Shown here piece by piece: positions 20,937 to 32,480 of a stretch of DNA of 64,000 bases. Both the position numbers and the translations under genes were made by a program. The DNA comes from Colocasia esculenta (lineage: Eukaryota; Streptophyta; Magnoliopsida; Alismatales; Araceae): contig CM024766.1 of assembly GCA_014218235.1 (NCBI GenBank), positions 21,115,346-21,179,345 of the forward strand. The letters run 5' to 3'. The notes beneath the pieces were generated by a model. That model saw nothing but the letters and a program-made list of their open reading frames with translations. It did not search any database and had not been told where the DNA came from. Numbering within the stretch: the stretch's first letter is position 1; every line of letters begins with the position of its first letter.

Positions 20937-23900
20937 GAAAGAGCTGATGTATGGTGGTCCTCCCTACTACGTACACGCTTCAAGGACGGAGCAGTAGATG
21001 TGGCGTGGGACGCGTTCGTGAGGCTCTTCCGAGCCAAGTTCGTCCCAGAGCACATCCAAGACAAGATGGAGCAAGAATTCCTTTCCCTGACGCAAGGATC
21101 AATGACCGTCCTGGAATACGAGGCAAGATTTTCTGAACCTTCTAAATATGCACCGCATATAGTAGAGGATGAGCGCAGGAAGACCAAGAAATTTGTGATG
21201 GGTCTCAAACCATCACTGAGGACGAGGCTCGTGGCGTTCGACCATCGCACGCTAGACGAGGCCCTCAGCGCAGCCTGCAGACAGGAGGGAGAAATGGAAC
21301 AATATCTGGAGGAGAAGAAGGCTTCGCAGAAGAGGCTGGCAACGACGTTCCAACGGCAGGATAAAAGGAAAACGGTGTACCAGACACCGCAGAAACCAAT
21401 GACAGTCAACAACTCTCAGGTACCTTCTGTACGTTCCCCCGGTGCGAAGAAAGAGTGTCCCCATTGTGGGAAGACACATGGTGGGTCCGAGTGTTGGTTA
21501 GCAGCGGGTAGATGCTTAAAGTGTAGGAGCAGCGACCACAAGATCAAGGACTGCCCAAGACTTCAGCAGGGAGCTCAGCGTGGAGCGCCAGTACCAGCAG
21601 TAGCGGCAGCCGCGCCAGCTACAGGACGACCAGGAAGGCCTCGAGCCCCAGCTCGAGTGTTTGCTTTAGCTCATGAGGATGCCGAGCAGGCAGAGCATGT
21701 CACCGAAGGTACGGTTTTGCTTTTCGGTGTGCACGCTCGGGTTTTGTTTGATACGGGTGCTACACACTCGTTCATTTCCGAGCGGTTCGCTAGGCAGTTA
21801 GCCCTAGAGTCAGGCATAGAGTCTGAGGAGTTAGAAGTCCCTTTGTCTGTGCACACCCCTGCGGGTACGGTATCGACTAGGAAGTGCATTCTGTCGTTAC
21901 CTGTGTGCGTTGAGGATAGATTCCTAGATGGGTGTTTCTTCTTGCTAAAGATGAAGGACTATGATTGTATTCTTGGTCTGGATTGGCTAGAGGAGCATTA
22001 TGCGTTAGTGGATTGTCGTCGGAAGAAGATTGTTTTCCACATTCCTGGTGAGAATGAGTTCTCTCATCCTTTGCCAAAGAACTTAGCGGGAAGGTTAGTT
22101 ATCTCTGCCATGAAGGCGATGCGCATGGTGAACAAGGGTTGTGACGCATTCCTTGCCAGTGTTATGCTGGTACCCGATGCTGGTTCGTCACTGACTCTTG
22201 CAGAGATCGATGTGGTGCAGGAGTTTCCAGATGTCTTTCCCGATGACTTGTCTGGATTGCCACCGGATAGGGAGATAGAGTTCACTATAGAGTTGGTTCC
22301 AGGCACCTCTCCTATCTCCAAGGCCCCATATCGGATGGCCCCTGCAGAATTTGCCGAGTTGAGGAAGCAATTGCAAGAATTGCTCGATAAGGGATTCATT
22401 CGCCCTAGTGTTTCCCCTTGGGGCGCACCTGTATTGTTCGTCAAGAAGAAAGACGGGTCACTTCGGTTGTGCATTGATTATAGAAAGCTAAACCAAGTGA
22501 CTGTGAAGAACAGGTACCCCTTACCTCGGATTGATGATCTGTTTGACCAGTTGCGAGAGGCATCAGTCTTTTCTAAGATTGACTTGCGATCTGGTTATCA
22601 TCAGTTGAGGATTAGGAGTGAGGATGTGTCCAAGACGGCATTTAGATCCCGTTATGGACATTATGAGTTTTTGGTTCTTCCCTTCGGATTGACGAACGCC
22701 CCTGCAGCGTTCATGGATTTCATGAACCGGGTGTTTAGTCCGTATTTAGATAGTTTTGTCGTAGTGTTTATTGATGACGTGTTGATCTATTCTCCGGATG
22801 AGGCCACACATCGTCAGCATCTGAGGTTAGTGTTAGAGGTTCTTCGTGAGCACAAGCTGTATGCAAAGTTCAGCAAGTGCGATTTTTGGTTGCGCGAGGT
22901 TCATTTTCTCGGGCATGTTATCTCCGGCGTTGGTGTTGCTGTTGATCCAGCGAAGGTCCAAGCAGTTATGGATTGGGAGATTCCCAAGACCCCTTCGGAG
23001 ATTCGTAGTTTCCTTGGGTTAGCTGGATACTATCGGTGATTCATTGAGGGTTTCTCATCCATCGCCGCCCCTTTGACAAAGCTGACCAGAAAGGGTGAGA
23101 AGTTTGTGTGGTCTGAGGCATGTGAGCGCAGCTTTCAGCTATTGAAGGCTAAGCTTACTTCTGCTCCGGTATTGGTATTGCCTAGTGGCCTAGAGGGCTT
23201 TGCCATTTATACGGATGCGTCTCGGATCGGGTTAGGCTGTGTGCTCATGCAGCAACAAAGGGTAGTGGCTTATGCTTCTCGTCAGTTGAAGGAGCATGAG
23301 AGGAACTATCCGACTCATGACTTAGAGCTCGCAGCTGTGGTTCATGCACTAAAGATCTGGAGGCACTATCTTTATGGTGTCAGATTTGAGGTGTTTACTG
23401 ACCACAAGAGCTTAAAGTATCTTTTCTCCAAAAAGGAATTAAACCTGAGGCAGAGGAGATGGATTGAGTTCTTGAAGGACTATGACTTCGACCTTCAGTA
23501 TCATCCTGGAAAGGCGAACGTCGTAGCGGATGCTCTTAGTAGAAAGAGGTCTTCGCTCCAGCAGGAATGGAAGATGTTGGAGGATGCAGCGTGCTCTATG
23601 ACCGAGTTAGAGCCATCGTTGTGTCAGGCTTTTGTAGCTCAGCTATCCCTTAGATCCTCAGTCTTGGATGAGGTGATTGAGCAGCAGAAAGCCGATCCTA
23701 GATTGTTAGAGTTAGTGGGTAAGGCGGGCATTGCTCGCGATGAGGACGGTGTGATTAGATTTCAGCACCGTGTTTGTGTCCCTGATGTGGTAGATGTCCA
23801 TGAGCATGTGTTAGCGGAGGCTCATAGATCGCGATTCTCTATTCATCCGGGTAACACTAAGATGTATCAATACCTGAAGAGATCATTTTGGTGGTCCGGC

Positions 23901-25102
23901 ATGAAGAAGGATGTTGCGGATTATGTGTCTAGATGTTTGGTATGTCAGCAAGTGAAAGCCGAGCGGCAGCGACCATCCGGCCTTATGCAGAGGATGGATA
24001 TTCCCGTATGGAAGTGGGAAGCTATCGCTATGGATTTCGTATCGGGTTTGCCTCGATCTAGAAGGGGCAATGACTCGATTTGGGTAGTTGTAGATAGATT
24101 CTCGAAGACTGCTCATTTCTTGCCTATGAAGAAGAAGCAGTCAGTAGAGAGTTTAGCTAGTTTGTATGTTAGCGGTATCATTAGACTGCATGGTGTGCCG
24201 AAGTCGATCATTTCGGATCGAGATCCGAGATTTACTTCGAGATTGTGGAAGGGTCTTCAAGATGCGTTAGGTTCGGAGCTTAAGCTCAGTTCGGCGTTTC
24301 ATCCCCAGACCGATGGACAGTCCGAGAGGACTATCCAGACGCTCGAGGATATGTTGAGAGCGTGTGTTCTGGATTGGAAGGATGATTGGGAGCATCATTT
24401 ACCTCTTGTGGAGTTCGCATACAACAACAACTTTCATGCTAGTATTGGTATGGCTCCATTCGAGGCGTTGTATGGTAGGACCTGTAGATCTCCTTTATGT
24501 TGGGAGGAGACTGGTGATAGGCAGTTGATCGGACCGGAGTTAGTTTAGGAAACTTCGGATAAGATTCAGCTTATTAGGAAAAGGCTTGTTGCGGCACAGG
24601 ATAGGCAGAAGAGTTATGCCGACAACAGGAGAAAGGATTTGGAGTTCGAGGTTGGTGATCATGTCTTCTTGAAGATATCGCCTACTCGAGGTGTTGTCAG
24701 ATTTGGCAGGCATAGCAAGCTAAGCCCTAGATTCATTAGCCCATATGAGATTCTCAGACGTTTGGGCAACGTGGCGTACAAGCTAGCTTTACCCCCAGCT
24801 TTGGCTAGCGTTCACCCGGTATTCCACGTATCTATGCTCAGGAAGTATGTCCGAGATCCGTCTCATGTGATTAGTCAAGAGCCAGTGGAGATCTAGCCAG
24901 ATCTTTCGTATGTCGAGCAACCAGTAGCCAATCTTGACCGGAAGGTTCAGCATCTCCGGAACAAGAGTATTGCGTCGGTGAAAGTTCTATGACGGAACTT
25001 CTCACGTGAGGAGGCTACGTGGGAGCTTGAGGATGTGATGAAGAAGAAGTATCCCCTTTTGTTTGAGTAGTGTCGTTCTAACTTCGAGGACGAAGTTTCT
25101 TT

Positions 25103-25115
25103 AAGGGGGAGAGGG
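25103..25115 (+). other. B polypurine tract
   Basis: AAGGGGGAGAGGG abuts the 3' LTR start at 25116, after the conserved pol-tail sequence TTCGAGGACGAAGTTTC. Confidence 0.93.
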
Positions 25116-28100
25116 TGTAAGACCCTCGAATTTCTGTCGTATTAATTGTAATTGAGTGTGTATATTTGTGCTTGTGAATGTATATACTTATTTATGTATA
25201 TATTAATTAGTATAATTACGTGTGCATATGTTTAAATTAGATATAAATAATGCATGTAATGAATGGTGATAGTATGTATACACTACCATATACATATTGC
25301 ATGTATATATGCATGGTATGCATGGTTTTCTGCATAACTTAGAGTTCTGGCCGAAGGCCATATTGGCGTTAACCCCAGGCCGTTGATCTGGTGTCAGCGT
25401 CCAGACCTGGACGCCAACACTCATCCTGGCGTCCAGCGATGTGGACGCCAATATCTCTGGCCTGCATGCGCAGCAGAGCTGCAAACTTCTGAAACAAGGT
25501 AAGCCAACCATTGGGGGATGTCCCCAATGGCTCTGAAGGCTGTCAAATCAGCATGGTGAGTGGGAGAGGGACTCTCCTTATGTTTGAACCCGAAATGGCC
25601 TCTACCCACTCCTCCCTTCACCATGCAAGAAGAGAAAAAGAGAGAGGAAAACCCTAGGAGAAAACTGTGAGAAAACCCCCTCTTAGCACCCAAAAATCCG
25701 ACCCCCTGGAGCTTGATCCGGCGTTCCACTGCTTCAAGGAGGTTGTTGGATCAAAGGAGGAGGCTTCCCCGACATCCCCTTGGCGTGGAGATCATCCAGG
25801 AACCCGGAGGAAGAGATCATTTGGAGGGAGTTATGCACTTCTTGGGACAGCCCAAGGAGAGCTTCACCGAGCCCTAGATCCTTTGGAAGAATTTTTGAAA
25901 GGCAAGTGACCTATCGATGATGTTCCCGTATGAGTCTAGGTTGGTTTTGCTATTTTTATGGATTTTTCCTCGAGTCCTAGACCCTCCCATTCACCCAAGT
26001 TTGAGAGGTCGGGTCTGTGTTTCTGCACAGACCTGCATCGACGCAAGGTCCCTGGACGCCGTGATGAACTTGGCATCCATCGGCCATGCCGCTGACTCTG
26101 AGTCAGCGGCCAGAGACCGCCGCCAAGTTCCTCAGGACAGAACAGTGAACTGTTCTGCCCTTCCTTTACATTAATTTCGGTATGGTTTCTGTGATGAGGA
26201 TATATGGTAATCCTATACTCTATGTATTAGTCAATTGTGGTGTGTGGATGAATATGGTGTGTGATGGTGAATGTGGAATATTGTATCCCTTGAACTTGTG
26301 AGCATGACTTATTGAAAATCTTGCAAATTTATGTTTCATGATTAGAATTAGTATGAATGCCTTGGTTTTGGTCTGATCATGAGGTTAGTGGGTCAGTATA
26401 TGTGTTTGGAATTTTGGTAAATTATCCATGCTTGTGTAACTTGCTAATAAATCCAATTCGGTAGAATAAAATAAAAGTATGCAAGAATGGTTGTGATGAT
26501 TAATCTATAGTGTATGATTTAGGGTAATCTGGTATTTTCAATCATGCATATATCAGTAACCTTTGTTTAAACAGTAAGTGGCAAATTGCAAGATGTGTTA
26601 AACCCCATGTTAAATTAAATTGAATGGCATGCTAAATAGGTGTTTTATTTACTGTAAATTCCATTTAGCTAATAAAAATCTGAAAAATTGAGGGTATAAT
26701 CTTGAACCGGAACACGGCATGTGGTTAAAATTTCAGGTCATTTGGACCAGTACATAAGAAGTTATGTATTTTCATGTGAAATGTGATAATTTATGCATAT
26801 TATCGTAATGTGATTAGATATTGCAAAACCCAACATGATTAGTGTGTTTACTGTGTGTTAAACTCCTGAAAATGTAGTTCCATGTTAGGAAAACAGAGAT
26901 GTACATGTGATTGAGATAGTGAATGAGATGAAAGCGACATGTGTAAACCAGGTGTAAAAATCGGTAATTTATGTAAATGTGTAATTGTGCCAATGTGACA
27001 CTGCTTCCGTAGAAGGCAGTGGAGCTGTATCAGGGAAAAGTCCCCATGAGAAAGTTCAGTGTGTTAAGTGACCCAAGGGCATTAGGGGGAATCCTGGAGG
27101 TGGACAAGTACCACTGGTTAGGGTGGAGACTTGTTCTCCCGGTCTGCGCAGTCCAAGGTCGCCATTGGAATGCCTAGATGGCGTCTATGTGTAATGTGAT
27201 GTGTACATGTCCTTCTTTGGTGGTTTGGACTATGTGTCACGACACCTAAATTGTGTAATGTGTAATGTGAAATGTGTATGGGTTCATGTGTAAAGGTGCA
27301 AGTGCACAATGTGAATGTGTATGTGAAAAGTGTAACCATGTGAAAGAGAAAACTTGTGTAAAGAAAAAGGTGAAATTCTAAATGTGAGATTATGCTATTG
27401 AAACCCATGTGAGACAAATCTGAACCATGTGAATTCAGTAAATTCATGTTATTATCATCCTGTTTAATGTGTAAAGATGTCTAGAATCCATGTTAGGGGT
27501 AATTGGTGAACACGGGCACAAGATACATGAATGGTTGTTAACATATATGTTTTATGCATTATTGTAGCTCTCATGTATAGGTTTTCAGCCATGAAACCAT
27601 ATGAAATCAGCAACCTAAAGCATGTGAAAAGGTTTATGTATGTGTTTAAAAATATGTAAAATCCATGCTAGTTGTGTTTTCCTTTCATATGTGCATAACG
27701 TTCATGTTGGTAGCTCTCATGTCTTGTTCTTTAAAGATTAAAGTTTCATGAGTAAATTGAATAGAGAGCATGTGATAGGTGAATGGTATTCTTAGAAATT
27801 TGAAAGCATGATCCATGTATAAAATTGTAAACCCTCATGATAGGTTGAACTTTAAAATGACTAGCATGCTACTTTTGAAAATTGTAAATGTGCAAGTAGA
27901 AACCACTAAGACTTGTACGTGTATATTATGAGTAGTGTTGCTTGCTGAGTCCTTGGACTCACTCCTTGCTTCGGCGTACAGGTATAGTTGGTGACACGGC
28001 ACCGTTGGAGGAGACGGTGGAGACGGACTCCGAGCGCGGAGACTAGCTTTGGAGTTTCTTTGAGATTTGTGTATTTCATAAGTATGTAATTTGAACATTG

Positions 28101-28388
28101 TACTAGAATTATCATGAAAAGGATGTATAAGTGTGGACATTATGTATTTAAATTTCAGCAATTTGCATTATGTGAACTTTAGTTCTTTATTGTTAATTGC
28201 AAACTTCATGTATGTTTAATGTGGATGATGAATGAATGAAGACAGTGGTCTTTTACTTCCGCTACTCTATTGTATATTTGCGTGTATCTCAACTGTATGT
28301 ATCGTTTGGGTAAATGTCCCACTGTGAGGACTCTTGCTATACCTGACGTGGTTGGTATAACCGTACCGATATAATGAGGGCCGTCACA
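25116..28388 (+). repeat. B 3' LTR
   Basis: Near-identical copy of the 5' LTR, with scattered transitions and one- to four-base indels. It contains the same GC-rich inverted-repeat blocks (about 25345-25460 and 26035-26125) and the same splice-donor-like site (25902-25907). It is followed by the TSD GCAAG at 28389-28393 and the resumed LTR of C. Confidence 0.95.
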
Positions 28389-28393
28389 GCAAG

Positions 28394-28675
28394 TGTAAGA
28401 GATCATGGGCAAGATAGATCATGTGATTTACTTGAATTAATTAAAATATATTCAATAATTACAACTTCATTTTTCTGTGTACTTGATAGTTAATAAGACA
28501 TGGGGGTGACTGTATGCAATAAATCTTGCAAAAAGGTGGGTTTTTATGCAAAAAAGCTGAGATCACGACGCACCCTTGTAAGGGTCGCAACAGGATCAGG
28601 TGTGAACACGACGGAGGCTTGTAAGGATTGTGACGGGCATGACAGAACAGGTAGGCAGATCGCGATGGGGTTTTA
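28394..28675 (-). repeat. C 5' LTR, part 2 (between B and D)
   Basis: These 282 bp match 11986-12270 of the C 3' LTR, including GGGGGTGACTGTATG and the first CGCGAC units. They end in TTTTA (28671-28675), the TSD of D. Confidence 0.93.
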
Positions 28676-31600
28676 TGTCACGTCCCGAGAATTACGCAGC
28701 GGATATTAGTTCGAATAATTCGAGTCGATATTCCGAGATGTGAACAGTCGACAAATAGCCTCTATCTAGCACACACTAATGTGTATCACACAACATCATA
28801 ATAGGGCCCAAATGTTGAACTCAATATAAATGTATTCATTTGCAGTCAAAATGGAAACTAGTACAGGACTAAGACTCAATAAAAGGGAAAATTACACTTA
28901 TTCCTCACTTCCTACTACATGGTACTAACACTCGAAGTAAACTACTATAACTAGACTCATAGTTGGAACGCTCATCACTCGGACGCATTCCCATCCTCGA
29001 CTTGCTCTTCCTCTTGATCTTCATAGTCACCTAAATTGGGTAAAAGTAGGGGGTGAGCAAACTAGCCTAGTAGGATTTATATCTCAATGTGCGGGCAATG
29101 ATATAAGTGATTAACATTTTAGAACTAGGTAAGCACGATGAATGTCATGATATGCATGTACGAATAAAACTCATTAAAACACGATACATGAAACAAGCTA
29201 GATAGAGAGATCATGATAGAATGAGATCTAGAAGGATGTAACGAGATAGAACTAGCAATAGATCACTTTGATACAAGTAGGCAAGATTCCACTTGATGTC
29301 AATAGTTTTCAAGAACGCAAGATATCACTAGTTGCATTAAATGCAGGATGGCCATATCACACAAGCTAGCAAGCACACACGAGCACGATCATGTAACACT
29401 AATCAGGCACGTAGACACTAATGTACACCAAGAAAAGATCCATCAAGAATGTACACCAGGACACATGTATGTGGTTTTTTGTATCTATCATTCAACACGC
29501 ACGCATGATTTCCCAGTGCAGATGCAATGCCAGTAATCATTATACCCCATGGTTAACAGTATATCTATGACTCGCCGTCATTGGGGCTAGATTGGAGCCC
29601 TTGGACACACGTCGTGACTTGTCAGCATCTCACGTAAACTTTTAAATGTAGATACCTACAGTCATTAATGATGGCTAATGAGAGTTTCAATAAGTAAGCA
29701 TGTGTAATGTCATGTTCACGATGATGATGAGAACTAGTAATAAGTAATTGAACATGATTTCATGATAAGAATGGTCAAGAGATAAATTCGGCAGCATAAC
29801 GTACGATTTATGATTTAGTTCAATCTTTACATTAATGGCTTTTGTCTAGATGGTAATTCACACTCACGAGAACAAGAAGAGAAAGGAAGTGCACGCTATC
29901 TCCAGGGAACTTCAATGGTACAACCAACTCGTCGGCCATGTGGGAATCCATGGTCAGAGGAGATTTACGGAGGCCTTGGTGAAAAGGTCGCTAGTCTACC
30001 GATTCGAAATGACCAGTAGAGAGTTTCCAATTTCCCAAGAAAGGGCTGCCTAGACGTGTAAGTGTGTGTAATGATGTAGGCGTGTCTCAATTCACAAGCC
30101 ATCGGTCTCAAACTCGCGGAAAACACTTTAACATGATAGCATGCAATGAAACTATGCACTTAACTAAACATGGATTGCAAGATTTTAAGATAACAATTTT
30201 TCATTTTAAGAAGCTAGAACAGTTCAAAAAATTAATCAAAAGTCACCTGAATAGTCACGTCATTTAAGAGAGCAATTAGAATAATGCTCATGTACTTAAA
30301 GCTTTTTAAATGGGTTAAACACTTTTAAGCCATTAAGTAGAGATCATGTAATGATCAGACCCAAGACATGCAATTTACACACTAACTGTCATGTTAAATA
30401 GACCTCGGGTATAGCGATTAGATTTGTAAGAAAATAAGTGGGGGTTTAATGTAAAATCCTGAGATCACGACGGGTACATGTAAGGAAAGCAACAGGGCTG
30501 TCAGGCCCGGGGTCAGGTCCCGACAGACCCTAGTAAGGGTCGCGACGGGTCCGGACCAAAACGCAACAGGGTGATGTGAAGAATGCGACGGGGCGGTCAG
30601 ATCAGGCAGCAAGGTAGCGACGGAGCGCTGCGTCGCATTCAGAACGTGACGGGGTTTGCTGTCGTGACAAGACCTCAGAACGCGGCCTATCGGGCCATCG
30701 CGTTCACAGGGTCTGTGCCTGACTCCGACAAGGAAAGGACATGTTCTTGGATTGTGGTCCAGAACTTCCTTATATTGACATAGAGTGCTTCAAAAATAGA
30801 GAACAAATTGTACAGGGTATGAAAATAAACGAAACCAGTTTTAAACTAACCTAGACATGCAAAGGTACTTCCAGTAAATCGGAATTAGAATAATGAGGGT
30901 TTCAACAGGCTTTAATCAAGTCAAACTCAAACGTAAAAGCCAAGTGCAACCTGAAAATGTAGTTTCATGCAGCAACCCTCTTACCATGGCTATAACTCTC
31001 TAACTAATGACATTTAGACAAAACGTTCAACAGAAGAAGTGACAAGGTCAACAAGTAGAAAAACTTTCATGTTGTTTATTTGCTCTTATTCGGTCTTGCA
31101 TCACATGCAACATGTAAAACAATGGGAAAAGCCTTAACAGTGCGCGACTTTGGCAAAATGCTTATAATTCAAAATCTACTAAATGAAATTTGATGAAACC
31201 AGTGGGAACTGAAAGTTAACTTGATGATCTACACATTGGTATAGGATATGTTAAGGTTTGGCCTGAGAAAAACTACCTTTTGGGTCAAAGAAGTCCCATT
31301 TTTCTAGACAATCTGTGTTCAGACTACTTGGAGGAAAACGCTTAATACTCCGTGTATACTGCATGGAATTTGGGCATTCCACTTGGGTTAGAACGTACAC
31401 TTGACCCTATTTCCAAGGGTATAGGCCTTGCAAGGTTTGGTTATGGTTTGACTTACCTTTGGTCGACTTCAAGTGGACGATTTGTGCAGGTCGCAGCAGA
31501 CGAGAAGGGGAAGAAGATGAGCTTCTTGTGGTCGTGCCACAGCTCCTCAGCCACCAAGAGCTCCTCCACACGACCCTAGCAAGTTCTAAAACTCATCCCT

Positions 31601-32429
31601 AAGGTTTGGTGAAGAGTATTTAAGCAACCATGGTGTTTAGGAGTCCTATTTTGACTAGGAAAGCCAAGTTGCAGTTTTGACAGGTTAGTTTCCTATTTTT
31701 GAGGATTTCTTCCTCCCTTAGAGTGTGTGAGGCTTTAGGAAACCTCCCACCATAGTTAGGCACGAATTGGGGTTGCCAAGAATGCATGATTGCATCACAA
31801 TTCAACTCAAATTGCATCTTTCTAATTTCAGCCTATTTAGAGTTACGAATTTCTATGCATTTTCTTGCTTCATTTGATTTGTTTTGGGCATATGTGGTCC
31901 ATTGGACCAATTATGATATTGGGTCATTAATATATAATGTTAGAAGTCTTTCCAACATTTTTATTTAATTTATGATTGCGTCGTATTTCCGTGTTAATGA
32001 TTTTCCGACTTGTTTCCTATTTTGGATAATCGGTCACCTTAACTTTTAAACCTAGCCCAAATGATTTTTATTGACCCAAATTTCTTGATGGCTCATTAGA
32101 GGATATTATTTGAAGTCCGTATATGATTTTTATTTAATTTTCTGACTCATCTGAGTACGTGTGATAATGATTTTTTGACTTATTCATAATTACGATAATA
32201 AGTCGCAAAACACTTTAAACTTGACTAATCTCATTTTTCATGGCACAAATTTCTTTGTGAAACCTTTAGTAATAATGTTTGTGGTTGATTTATAATTTTT
32301 ACGGAATTTTCCGATGTGTTTTAGCACATACGATAATGATACGTATGTTGTAAATACTCTGATATTATGCAAATTATTTATTTCCATTTATTCGAATTTT
32401 TATATAGTTAAACTTTCCGGGGTGCTACA
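28676..32429 (-). repeat. D 3' LTR
   Basis: Carries a GC-rich cluster of GTCGCGAC-like units (about 30465-30720), including the block AACGCGGCCTATCGGGCC that is shared with C. The TATA-like TTAAATAC (minus strand) is at 31616-31624, with a strong splice-donor consensus AAAG/GTAAGT at 31451-31456. The plus-strand ORFs here (for example 29348-29536 and 30583-30783) are repeated in the other LTR without protein-like conservation. Confidence 0.95.
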
Positions 32430-32443
32430 CCCTCCCCCACTTA
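32430..32443 (-). other. D polypurine tract
   Basis: The minus strand reads TAAGTGGGGGAGGG, immediately before the LTR start TGTAGCACCCC and after GGGGACCAAATTCTC. Confidence 0.92.
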
Positions 32444-32480
32444 AGAGAATTTGGTCCCCAAATTCATGTATAGAAAGTTA

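Larger units (their letters stand above)
20369..25070 (+). pseudogene. gag-pol: B gag-pol polyprotein, two introns, four stop codons
   Basis: Exon 1 is 20369-20581 (ATG in GCCATGGCT), exon 2 is 20666-20860 and exon 3 is 20937-25070, about 1,513 codons, the usual size for a chromovirus. Gag: SFKGESDPLMAESW, ADVWW, then knuckles CPHCGKTHGGSEC (21455-21493) and CLKCRSSDHKIKDC (21513-21554). Protease: FDTGATHSF (DTG at 21750). RT: YRKLNQVTVKNRYPLPRIDDLF and FIDD at 22767-22778. RNase H: YTDAS near 23208. Integrase: HHCC zinc finger about 23820-23955 and DDE core (MDF near 24030, SDRDPRF near 24215, DGQSE near 24320). Chromodomain: about 24897-25070. In-frame stops are at 23037 (TGA), 24546 (TAG), 24894 (TAG) and 24990 (TGA). 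Each could come from one C-to-T or G-to-A change. There is no frameshift, so it died recently. Confidence 0.95.
16896..28388 (+). mobile_element. B: nearly intact Tekay-type gypsy element
   Basis: Plus-strand, 11.5 kb, with a perfect TSD GCAAG at 16891-16895 and 28389-28393. LTRs are 3,291 bp (16896-20186) and 3,273 bp (25116-28388), both starting TGTAAGACCCTCGAATTTC and ending GGCCGTCACA. The primer site, PPT and all domains of gag-pol are present in order. It is inserted in the 5' LTR of C, whose other LTR shows the empty site at 11981-11985. It is among the youngest layers of the nest. Four stop codons and no frameshift break the pol frame. Confidence 0.96.

Noticed and set aside
31352..31579. 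Possible small host gene in the D LTR leader (YLWSTSSGRF...)
   Set aside because: It is antisense LTR sequence. The equivalent place in the other LTR (39815-40023) has no matching frame.
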